This document shows, piece after piece, positions 7,979 to 14,670 of a DNA stretch of 64,000 bases. Origin of the DNA: Streptomyces sp. 8K308 (GTDB lineage: Bacteria; Actinomycetota; Actinomycetes; Streptomycetales; Streptomycetaceae); NCBI RefSeq assembly GCF_004348315.1, contig NZ_SMKC01000003.1, positions 1-64,000 on the forward strand, in the 5' to 3' direction. Positions within the stretch are counted from its first letter, which is position 1. Each line of letters opens with the position of its first letter. The notes under the pieces are model-generated. The model was not told where the DNA came from, did no database searches, and saw only the letters and a program-made list of their open reading frames with translations. Position numbers and translations under genes: made by a program.

Positions 7979-8957
7979 GTGACGCAAGCCTGGGCCCGTG
8001 CGGCCTGTTCCCACCCTGCCCTATCCGGGGTCTCCCGCGCACATTTCGGTGTTTTGCTCGAAGAACTCGCCCCCAAGTGGCAGGCCGCCCGTGAGTCGGC
8101 CTTGCGTGAGCGGCGGGGCGGGGACCGCAGGCGGGCTGCTGGTGCCGGGCCCAAGCAACGCCTGGTCTTCGTCGACCGGCTCCTGGTCACTCTGGTGCAC
8201 CTGCGGCTGGGGCTGCCGCACGCCGCTCTGGCACAGCTGTACGGCGTGGACCGCTCCACCGTCTCCGCAGCGGTCCGCGAGGTCCGCCCGCTGCTGGCGG
8301 CCCGCGGCTTCGCCGTCCCTGACCGGCCCAGGCTGCGGCTGCACACACTGGAGGACGTATTCGCCTACGCGGAGGCAGAAGGCGTGGACCTGCGGATCGA
8401 CGGGAGCGAGGTGCAGGTCCGCCGCCCGCGCTCGGGTCGCCCCGGCCGCAAGGCGTTCGTCTCCGGTAATGAAGAAGCAGAACACGGTCAAGACCACCAC
8501 CTTCAGCGACGTGCAGGGCCGCACCCTGTTCAGCGGGGTGGTCCGGCCCGGCCGGATGCACGACCAGACGGCCGTACGCACCGAGGGCATCGCTGAACAG
8601 TTCCGCTGGCACCCGAAGGTCAAGGCGGAGGTCGACGAGGGCTACCGGGGCCTGGCCAACGAGTTCCCCGCTCAGGTCAGCGCCCCGCCGAAGGAACCCA
8701 AGGACGACGCGCCGCTGGGCGAGCACCACGCCTGGCGTGAGTAACGGCGCCGTCAGTCCTCCCGGCGGATCTGCGTTGAGCACACCAACGCCGAATACAA
8801 GCAGTGGCGGCCCCTCCAGCGGTTCACCGGCCGCCGCGAGACCTAGGCCGAGACCCACCAGGCCATCGCCGGATTGGTCTCCGACCGATCCGCCCAGCGG
8901 GCCACCCGCCGCAAACCGGGCACCGAACTGGTACTCGCCCGCCAGGCCACCTGCTGA
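7979..8957 (+). pseudogene. IS5-family transposase, at least two frameshifts and a stop
   Basis: Three frames together give one DDE_Tnp_4 transposase. Frame one runs to about 8470 (LVFVDRLLVTLVHLRLGLPH, then LYGVDRSTVSAAVREVRPLL, an HTH, and LRIDGSEVQVRRPRSGRPGR with the first Asp). After a shift, KKQNTVKTTTFSDVQGRTLF and KAEVDEGYRGLANEF supply the second Asp region and run to a TGA at 8744. A third frame gives CVEHTNAEYKQWRPLQRFTG with the catalytic Glu, an in-frame stop near 8845, and a final TGA at 8957. No clean terminal repeats are visible. The element is dead. Confidence 0.75.
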
Positions 8958-9016
8958 TCACCCACCAGCCGACCCGCCAGGCCAACACGTCCCCAACTCA
9001 ATTGCTCCCAAAGTCG

Positions 9017-9709
9017 TTAACCCGTCGCGCCACCGGATGCCTTGACGACTTCCTCGGTGGCGGTGAGGTCAGGGAACGTAGCTGCGGCACCGGCCTTGCG
9101 CAGGTCGTTCTCCGTGCTCCTGCCTGTGGCGATACCGATGGCGCGGACACCGTTCTCGACTGCGCCGATCATGTCGGCTGGTGTGTCGCCGAACAGCGTG
9201 ACCCGCGCAGGATCGATCGTCCCCCATTGGCTGGCTGCTCGCCTCAAGGCCGCGCGCACCAGCCCGGCCCGCTCGTTGGCGTCCTGGCCGTAGGCGCCGG
9301 CATCCCAGTCGATGGGGCCGTCGAGCCCGTAGACCTTCAGCTTGATCGGGGCCGTGGCGCGAAGGTTCCCCGTGACGACGGTCTGGCGCACGTCGGGCTC
9401 GGCCGCCAAGGCGGCGAGCGCCGAGGCCGCGCCGGGAAGAGCGTGCCCCTGCTCTCGGATCTCGGGCATGCGTGTGAGGTGGAGCTCGGCGAGCCGTTGC
9501 GCGAAGCGCTCGAAGTCGTCGTCCGTGATGGTGATGCCGTGGGCGATGGCTGTCTTACGGAAGATGACGGGGTCCGTGAGGCCGTCGATGCGGATTCGAT
9601 GCTGCTGAGGGGTGCCTAGGGCGTGCTCGAACGCTTCGGCGAAGAGGCGGCCTCCGACGCCTCGCATGTCGATGAGGGTGTGGTCGATGTCCCACAGTAC
9701 GAGCCGCAT
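9017..9709 (-). CDS. HAD-superfamily hydrolase (phosphatase-like)
   Basis: 230 residues with all HAD motifs: LVLWDIDHTLIDMRG (D-x-D nucleophile and acid), TVVTGNLRATAPIKL (motif II Thr and the following Lys), and VTLFGDTPADMIGAVENGVR (G-D-x-x-x-D). A helical cap lies between residues about 15 and 85, as in phosphoglycolate-phosphatase-like subfamily I enzymes. It should hydrolyse a small phosphate ester in the cytoplasm. It is divergent from an XRE regulator with a 96-base gap that must hold both promoters. Confidence 0.85.
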   Translation of the reverse strand: MRLVLWDIDHTLIDMRGVGGRLFAEAFEHALGTPQQHRIRIDGLTDPVIFRKTAIAHGITITDDDFERFAQRLAELHLTRMPEIREQGHALPGAASALAALAAEPDVRQTVVTGNLRATAPIKLKVYGLDGPIDWDAGAYGQDANERAGLVRAALRRAASQWGTIDPARVTLFGDTPADMIGAVENGVRAIGIATGRSTENDLRKAGAAATFPDLTATEEVVKASGGATG

Positions 9710-9805
9710 GACTTCCTCTGGATGGTCAGTTGGTGCAAAGATGCCCCCTCGTCACCGTTTGTGGTTTTACGCTGACGGTGTGGATTGCCGACGGAGGGGA
9801 ACGGC

Positions 9806-11002
9806 ATGGGTACGCCGAGGTCGCCTATCGGTCAGAGAGTACGTGCCGCGCGGGAGCGCCAGAGGCGCACTCAATCAGCCGTGGCCGGATTGTGCGGCAT
9901 CACAGTCGACTACCTCTCGCAGATCGAGCGTGGACTGAAGGTGCCCTCGATCGAAGTGCTGCACGCCCTCAGTCGCGAGCTCGGAGCGCCGGTCTCCCAA
10001 CTGCTGGGAGACAAGGAGGACACCTCTCCAACCGAGCTGACTATCGCCCCAGCGGTCGCCCAGGCTCTTTTTGGATACGGCCGGCCACCAGCTGCTGAGC
10101 CGGTTCGACCTCACGTACTGCGCGAACGCGTCGAAGATGCCTGGCACATCTGGCAGACCGCGTCGGACCGCTTCACGAAGGCTGCGGGGATACTGCCGGA
10201 TCTCATCCGGGACGTGGAGCGGGCCAGGACGGCCTACCGCTCACCAGGCGACGCCGGAGCCCACACAGAAGTGTTGCGCTGCGCGGCCGATCTCTACGCG
10301 CTCCTGCGTTCCTACTGCCGGCGCACCGGACGCACCGACCTGTCCCTCATGGTGGCCGACCGCGCACTGCGCGCCGCCCAGGAAGCCGACGATCCGGTCA
10401 GAATCGCCACCGCGCATTGGAACCTCGGGCACATCCTCCTGGGAGACAAGCAGCCTGAGGCCGCCGAGCAGGTGGCCCGCGGAGGCATCGAGCAACTGGC
10501 CAAGGCGCCCCCTTCCCGAGAAGTACTGGCGATGAAAGGCGCCCTGGAACTGGTGGCCGTTGTAGGACTCGCACGCCGCCGCCGGTGGTGGGAAGCCCGC
10601 GACCGCCTCAATGCTGCCGCTCCGCTTGCGGATAAGGTCGGTGAGACCAACGTCGGCCGCACCGTGTTTGGTCCCACCAACGTACAGCTCCATGCGCTCA
10701 GCATTGAGATGGAGGCTGGCGAAACCGTCGAGGCACTGCGCGTCGCGGACGATGTCGACACCAGCGAGCTGCCCTCCATGGAACGGCAGTACACCTTTGC
10801 GCTCCACGTCGCCCGCTGCTACGACCAGCGACGAGAAGACGCCGCCGTACTGGTGCACCTGATCGACCTCCAGCACGCCGCCCCTGAGGACCTGGCGCGG
10901 ACCCCAGAAGCGGTCAGCATGGTGCGTCGCCTCGTGGAACGGGTGAGGCCCACCTACCGCAAGCAGGCCCTTGCGCTCGCCACCCGCATGGGCATCAGGT
11001 AG
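9806..11002 (+). CDS. XRE-family transcriptional regulator with long helical (TPR-like) C-terminus
   Basis: About 398 residues from ATG 9806, with GGAGGGGAA just upstream. The N-terminal helix-turn-helix covers residues about 8-68 (IGQRVRAARERQRRTQSAVA, GITVDYLSQIERGLKVPSIE). The rest is all-helical with repeated ALR/AA patterns and a WNLGHILLGDKQPEAAEQVA unit, as in the actinobacterial regulators that carry TPR-like sensor regions and often bind a signal peptide or small molecule. Such genes frequently accompany integrative elements and the small-gene clusters like the one that follows at 11.1 kb. Its own target is unknown. Confidence 0.8.
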   Translation: MGTPRSPIGQRVRAARERQRRTQSAVAGLCGITVDYLSQIERGLKVPSIEVLHALSRELGAPVSQLLGDKEDTSPTELTIAPAVAQALFGYGRPPAAEPVRPHVLRERVEDAWHIWQTASDRFTKAAGILPDLIRDVERARTAYRSPGDAGAHTEVLRCAADLYALLRSYCRRTGRTDLSLMVADRALRAAQEADDPVRIATAHWNLGHILLGDKQPEAAEQVARGGIEQLAKAPPSREVLAMKGALELVAVVGLARRRRWWEARDRLNAAAPLADKVGETNVGRTVFGPTNVQLHALSIEMEAGETVEALRVADDVDTSELPSMERQYTFALHVARCYDQRREDAAVLVHLIDLQHAAPEDLARTPEAVSMVRRLVERVRPTYRKQALALATRMGIR

Positions 11003-11097
11003 AACCCGAGCCCTCGGTCTACCCGAGCTGAGAGTTCGGGTTCCCCGAGCTGAACAGCTCTACGGTCACCGCACCATCCCCGGTCGGCGGAGGTGCC

Positions 11098-11517
11098 ATG
11101 ACCCACAGAGCCCTGCCCAAGACGGCCGCCGCGGCCATCCGCACAGCATGGGACGCAATCCGCGTCCCAAGGTTCCTGGCCACCTTGGCGATACAGCGGT
11201 ACCACGGGGAGCCGGGCCCGATTCTCGTCATCCCGGCTGAACGGGTCCTCTACTTCCTCGTCCCTGAGGGAACCGCTGCCGCTTGGCGGATGGACGGCAC
11301 ACGAGGCATCACCGCGACCTGCTTGGAGCTGCCGCTCAGGCACAGGCAACGCCCTCCGGGCCCTTACTGGTTGGTGCCTCCTGCGGGACGGTGCTCCCTG
11401 ACCGACCCCGCGGAGCTTCGACGGGTTCTCGACGACGTTGGTGGAACTCAGTCGGCGACCGCGCACCGCGTCACGGGCACCGCGAACAGACGCCACCAGG
11501 AGGCGCCCGGTGGCTAG
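11098..11517 (+). CDS. Hypothetical protein, first gene of a coupled small-gene cluster
   Basis: 139 residues; GGCGGAGGTGCC precedes the ATG as ribosome site. The sequence has a compact core (IQRYHGEPGPILVIPAERVL, YFLVPEGTAAAWRMDG) without signal peptide or membrane helix; no motif is recognised. It overlaps the next GTG start by 8 bases, beginning a run of five short genes each joined by overlapping stop and start codons. That packing, and the zinc-ribbon products, are typical of actinobacterial plasmid or integrative-element modules. Confidence 0.55.
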   Translation: MTHRALPKTAAAAIRTAWDAIRVPRFLATLAIQRYHGEPGPILVIPAERVLYFLVPEGTAAAWRMDGTRGITATCLELPLRHRQRPPGPYWLVPPAGRCSLTDPAELRRVLDDVGGTQSATAHRVTGTANRRHQEAPGG

Positions 11518-11692
11518 TCCCCCCGGAACGGCGGATCCGAACGACGGGATCACCGTCATCACCGGCCTGGAGAAAGGCCCGCTCGAGCGTCTTCCGGAAG
11601 CGGCGACCTGCACCTACTGCAACCGCACCGTCTACATCGCCGCCGACCACGCACCCATCTGCCCCAAGTACTCGGCGAAGGCCACCAGGTGA
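11510..11692 (+). CDS. Small protein with a CxxC zinc-binding pair
   Basis: 60 residues from a GTG at 11510 that overlaps the TAG of the preceding gene. The C-terminal half reads ATCTYCNRTVYIAADHAPIC, with C-x2-C and a later Cys (APICPKY), a plausible single zinc site. No other feature is visible. It is translationally coupled on both sides (the next GTG start is inside its own stop region). Function unknown. Confidence 0.5.
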   Translation: MASPPGTADPNDGITVITGLEKGPLERLPEAATCTYCNRTVYIAADHAPICPKYSAKATR

Positions 11693-11946
11693 CCGCGCCG
11701 CCCGCCGGCCAGCAGCCCACCACCTGGGAGCCGCCCGGCCTCAACGCCCTGACGAGGTGGCAGCGCGACGGCCTCGCCTGCGTCGACTGCGGGCGCCTGT
11801 TGCTCTTCGTCACCTGCGTCCATGCCGACAGCCTCCGCGATGCCGACGACTGGACCTACGAGGTCTTCCTCTGCGAGCTGTGCGCCCTGCGCATCGCCAG
11901 CACAACGCCACCCCCCACGGCAACGGAGCCGCCCCATGAACCCTGA
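11689..11946 (+). CDS. Small zinc-ribbon protein
   Basis: 85 residues from a GTG at 11689 overlapping the previous stop. It has two Cys pairs, LACVDCGRLLLFVTCVHADS and FLCELCALRIA, spaced like a treble-clef or ribbon zinc domain. The N-terminus (PPGLNALTRWQRDGLACVDC) and Pro-rich tail are disordered. Coupled to the next gene by an 11-base overlap. Small zinc-ribbon proteins of this kind are common cargo on actinobacterial mobile elements; role unknown. Confidence 0.55.
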   Translation: MTAPPAGQQPTTWEPPGLNALTRWQRDGLACVDCGRLLLFVTCVHADSLRDADDWTYEVFLCELCALRIASTTPPPTATEPPHEP

Positions 11947-12166
11947 ACCGAGCGTTCTGAAGGCCATACCCGTCACCAACACCACCATCCGCATCGGCGA
12001 CATCCTCACCATCGGTGGCCGCCAGCAACCCGTCATCGGACTGACGGCCGCGGCCGGCGGCGCCAAGGCCGTCCGCTTCCCCGACGGGCTGGTGCTGCTC
12101 ATGCCCCCCAACCTCGAACTGACCATCGCCCGCCGCGTCCCCGTCTTCCACTCAGGAACCCGATGA
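11936..12166 (+). CDS. Hypothetical small beta-rich protein
   Basis: 76 residues from ATG 11936. It reads as a small all-beta domain: TNTTIRIGDILTIGGRQQPV, then KAVRFPDGLVLLMPPNLEL. It overlaps both neighbours (start inside the previous gene, stop overlapping the ATGA of the next), so it belongs to the same polycistronic unit. It has no Cys pairs and no signal. Function unknown. Confidence 0.55.
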   Translation: MNPEPSVLKAIPVTNTTIRIGDILTIGGRQQPVIGLTAAAGGAKAVRFPDGLVLLMPPNLELTIARRVPVFHSGTR

Positions 12167-12756
12167 CCTCCAACGACCTCGTCAGCCACGCCGACCACGT
12201 GCGGAGCGTGCTCACCGCCCCCGAACCCCCGCACCACACCCCGGGCGTCCGCCTCGTGACCACCGCCCAGGTGTGGCTCGTGACCAACGCGTTCCGCTAC
12301 TCCGACACCGAACAGGACCGCCCCGACGTCTGGACCACCCGGGACGAAGCCCTCGACCAGGCCCGCCGCGCCATCACCGACGCGCGGGCGCGGCCGAGCC
12401 CCCCGTGGCGCCTTGCAGGAGCAACGACCCGTCCCAGCCGAGTGACCCACGCCTCGCCCCGTCGGCCCCGCCCGGCGGGGCGACGGCCTACTCGCCGCCC
12501 CCGGCCGGCTGGTGGCTCCTCCACTGCGGGAGCCGCCCAACGAGAGGCGCCGGCGCCGGCGCCGCTGCCCGAGCTCGGCGACCGCCCCTCCCCCCAGGAA
12601 CTGGACCTGCTCCGTTCTTCGCGGGTGAGCCTTTCAGGTCTCTGGCCAGCGGGGATGGGGATGCGTGGGTTCCATGCCGAGGAGGTCGAGGAGATGGAGC
12701 TGCACACCCCGGCTGATGGCTATGGTGGGCGGGCCGGTGGCGCTGCCGACCCGTAG
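12163..12756 (+). CDS. Hypothetical protein; C-terminal part doubtful
   Basis: The first 80 residues look genuine (MTSNDLVSHADHVRSVLTAP, WLVTNAFRYSDTEQDRPDVW, TTRDEALDQARRAITDARA), and the ATG overlaps the previous stop (ATGA). From about 12395 the frame turns into Arg/Pro-rich low-complexity sequence that resembles out-of-frame reading of GC-rich DNA. A frameshift or an insertion junction there is likely, and the true end is uncertain. It is the last gene of the coupled cluster begun at 11098. Confidence 0.4.
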   Translation: MTSNDLVSHADHVRSVLTAPEPPHHTPGVRLVTTAQVWLVTNAFRYSDTEQDRPDVWTTRDEALDQARRAITDARARPSPPWRLAGATTRPSRVTHASPRRPRPAGRRPTRRPRPAGGSSTAGAAQREAPAPAPLPELGDRPSPQELDLLRSSRVSLSGLWPAGMGMRGFHAEEVEEMELHTPADGYGGRAGGAADP

Positions 12757-12990
12757 CCGCGGGCCGGAGAGGTGGTAGAGGATCATCCGGCCGGTGGGCG
12801 CGAAGAACGGATCCAGGATCCGGTCGAGGGGCTCGTCGCCAGGGTCCTGTACGGCGAGGTGGACACGGATCCGGCTGCGTGCGCTGGCCAGTGACACCGT
12901 CGAGTGGTGGGCCCAGTACGCCGTGATCCGGCCGGCCCGGCTGGTCGAGGTGGAGGGCGCCCTCCAGGCCCGCGCGGCCGTGGCGGCGGG
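12634..12990 (-). CDS. Possible hypothetical protein fragment on the minus strand
   Basis: This minus frame has a high G/C third-position bias and a protein-like sequence (RILDPFFAPTGRMILYHLSG, then ATGPPTIAISRGVQLHLLDL) ending at the TGA 12634-12636. I find no convincing start codon in frame, so it is probably a 5'-truncated remnant. The family is not recognised. It overlaps the doubtful tail of the plus-strand gene before it; only one of the two can be real there. Confidence 0.25.
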   Translation of the reverse strand, partial: PAATAARAWRAPSTSTSRAGRITAYWAHHSTVSLASARSRIRVHLAVQDPGDEPLDRILDPFFAPTGRMILYHLSGPRLRVGSATGPPTIAISRGVQLHLLDLLGMEPTHPHPRWPET

Positions 12991-13050
12991 AGGGGCCTGA
13001 GATGGCGGAGCAGACCACCCCGGCCCAGTCGTGAGCCAGTGGCAGAGCGA

Positions 13051-13176
13051 GTGGCGAACGCCCGTGCTGGTCGGCCTGGGGTCACCGTCGTCGCGATCGC
13101 GTTCTCCGTGCTGCTGGCCGCCCTCGCCGTGGGCGACGCGGACGCTCCACCCCGCACCTACGACTGCGCGAAGTGA
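13051..13176 (+). CDS. Small single-span membrane peptide
   Basis: 41 residues from a GTG at 13051: a short basic N-terminus (VANARAGRPG), one hydrophobic segment (VTVVAIAFSVLLAALAV), then an acidic Pro-rich tail ending in RTYDCAK. The pattern of a small transmembrane peptide ending in a YDC motif recurs on actinobacterial element-like regions. The upstream part of this frame is not convincing, so the start is uncertain. Confidence 0.35.
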   Translation: MANARAGRPGVTVVAIAFSVLLAALAVGDADAPPRTYDCAK

Positions 13177-13302
13177 CAAAGTTGTCGTCGCTGTTCCGCC
13201 GCGTTCTCGCCGCATTACGAAGACCGGCGCCGTCGCAACGGAATATGGTCGGCCAACGCTGCTCGGGGGGATCCGCAGCAGGGCACCGAGAAGGGGAGAA
13301 GA

Positions 13303-13941
13303 ATGGCCGACCGCAGTAGACGGGCCAGGAGCGGCCCGCGTCGCCTGGCGCGGTGGAGATCTCGGGTCGCGGTCGGGGCGGCGCTGGCCGCCCTGGCGAC
13401 GACGCTGACCGTGGGCACCTCGTCCCCGGCCCAGGCGGACGGGGGGTCTTGTCCCAGTGGATTGGAATGGTATCGGTCCTACGACCCACCCCACCACGAC
13501 CTCGTGTACGTGGCCGCAGAGACCATCATCAATTCGGTGAGGCCCGACTTCCTGGTGAGTGAGGAGCGCGTGGTCGTTAACGGCACGGACAGGGAGATCA
13601 CGGGAAGCTTCACATCGTCGGTGTCGAGGACGTTCAGTCTGACCTCCACGTTCGGCGCCGGTGTCTCGCTGTTCGGCTTCCTGAGCGCCAACGTCAGCAC
13701 GAGCATCACACAGAGCACGACGACCACGACCGGTGTTACGGCCACCGCGCCCGTTCCCCCGTACGGCCGGGTGATCGGCCAGTACGGCGTCGAGGCGTAC
13801 GTCGTGGATCTCACCGTCAACGAGTACCGCTCCATCGGCGGCCTTCCCGAAGAGTTCGGCTTCTGCTATCTGGACGCCTCGTACGCGGGCACGAGCGTCG
13901 CGCCGACGGTCTACGCCGGCTGGCGGGTCATACCCGGCTGA
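13303..13941 (+). CDS. Secreted protein with aerolysin/ETX-MTX2-like strand composition
   Basis: 212 residues; GGGGAGAAG precedes the ATG. A long basic N-region is followed by a hydrophobic core and Ala-x-Ala-like cleavage near SSPAQADGG (about residue 46), so the protein is exported. The mature part is all-beta. Its middle shows the Ser/Thr alternation of membrane-inserting hairpins in aerolysin-fold toxins: GSFTSSVSRTFSLTSTFGAG, VSTSITQSTTTTTGVTATAP, followed by VPPYGRVIGQYGVEAYVVDL, where such proteins have a Pro-rich turn and a long strand. Two Cys (CPSG near the start, FCYLD near the end) could form a disulphide. No receptor-binding domain is attached. Pore formation is inference from pattern only. 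Confidence 0.6.
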   Translation: MADRSRRARSGPRRLARWRSRVAVGAALAALATTLTVGTSSPAQADGGSCPSGLEWYRSYDPPHHDLVYVAAETIINSVRPDFLVSEERVVVNGTDREITGSFTSSVSRTFSLTSTFGAGVSLFGFLSANVSTSITQSTTTTTGVTATAPVPPYGRVIGQYGVEAYVVDLTVNEYRSIGGLPEEFGFCYLDASYAGTSVAPTVYAGWRVIPG

Positions 13942-13965
13942 CGCACCCGCTGCACGCGCCCTTCC

Positions 13966-13997
13966 TGGCCTCCGCCGCCCCCGGGCGGCGGAGGCCA
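13966..13997. terminator. Strong hairpin terminator
   Basis: Perfect 14-bp GC stem (TGGCCTCCGCCGCC, loop CCCG, and the exact complement) 25 bases after the stop of the secreted protein gene. Confidence 0.8.
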
Positions 13998-14114
13998 CCC
14001 GTTTGCCTGCGCCCGCGTTGCCGGGCTCGAACTCAACCTCCCGACACCCACATCGGACAAACCCGCTGGCCACAGACCTGAAACAGTGACCCGCGAAGTA
14101 CGGGCCTAGCGGCC

Positions 14115-14258
14115 GTCCTGAACAACGCCGTCAGCGCCGAGATCAAGCAGGTTTACAGCTACTCGGACCGCGACCCGACTCCGACGCACCCCGGCATCGG
14201 CGTCGAGTTCCACTCCGGAGCCAAGGCGTTCTGCATGTTCGACGGGCCGCCGGCGTAG
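14115..14258 (+). pseudogene. C-terminal fragment of an unidentified gene
   Basis: The frame VLNNAVSAEIKQVYSYSDRD, then HPGIGVEFHSGAKAFCMFDG and a TAG at 14256-14258, has natural composition but no start; upstream it merges into unrelated sequence. The family is not recognised. It is one of several cut genes around the 14.4-kb boundary. Confidence 0.35.
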
Positions 14259-14379
14259 GGCGATCGCGTTGCTGGGCTGAACGGGCCCGGAGGGGGCGGT
14301 GTTTTCAGCGGGGTTGGTGGGGGAGAGGAGTCATGTTGCCCCCACCGTTCGGGCGACTCTGCTCACGGAGCGGCGTGTA

Positions 14380-14607
14380 GGTGTGAAACGAAGGTTCAAC
14401 GACTTCGTCAACCCGCTCTACTTCTTGCCCGGCGAGCAGAACGCCACCGTCCAGCTGACCCTGTTCAACTTCCAGAGCCAGTTCGAGACCCAGTACAACC
14501 TGCTGTTCATGGACATCCTGCTCATCACCATCCCGCCGCTGGTGATGTTCCTCTTCTTCAACCGGCAGATCGTGGCCGGCATGACCTCCGGGGCGGTCAA
14601 GGGCTGA
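14380..14607 (+). pseudogene. CUT1 sugar ABC permease (MalG-like), C-terminal remnant
   Basis: From 14394 the frame reads FNDFVNPLYFLPGEQNATVQ, then TLFNFQSQFETQYNLLFMDI and ends FFNRQIVAGMTSGAVKG, the invariable last 70 residues of MalG-type permeases (the end of the EAA-loop helix, the last transmembrane span and the IVAGMTSGAVKG tail). About 200 N-terminal residues are missing and there is no EAA loop. The gap to the rhamnosidase start is only 63 bases, so it was the last transporter gene of a rhamnoside-uptake operon. The break marks the right edge of the accessory block. Confidence 0.8.
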
Positions 14608-14670
14608 GCCCGCGCGCCGCAGGGACGCAGACGACGACCGAAAGAACCGAACCGGAAGTGGGAGAACCGC

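Noticed and set aside
11020-11060. Repeated CCCGAGCTGA as an attachment site
   Set aside because: Only two short copies 20 bases apart, no integrase next to it and no target gene.
14005-14050. tRNA-like sequence GGCTCGAACTC
   Set aside because: No cloverleaf can be formed around it.
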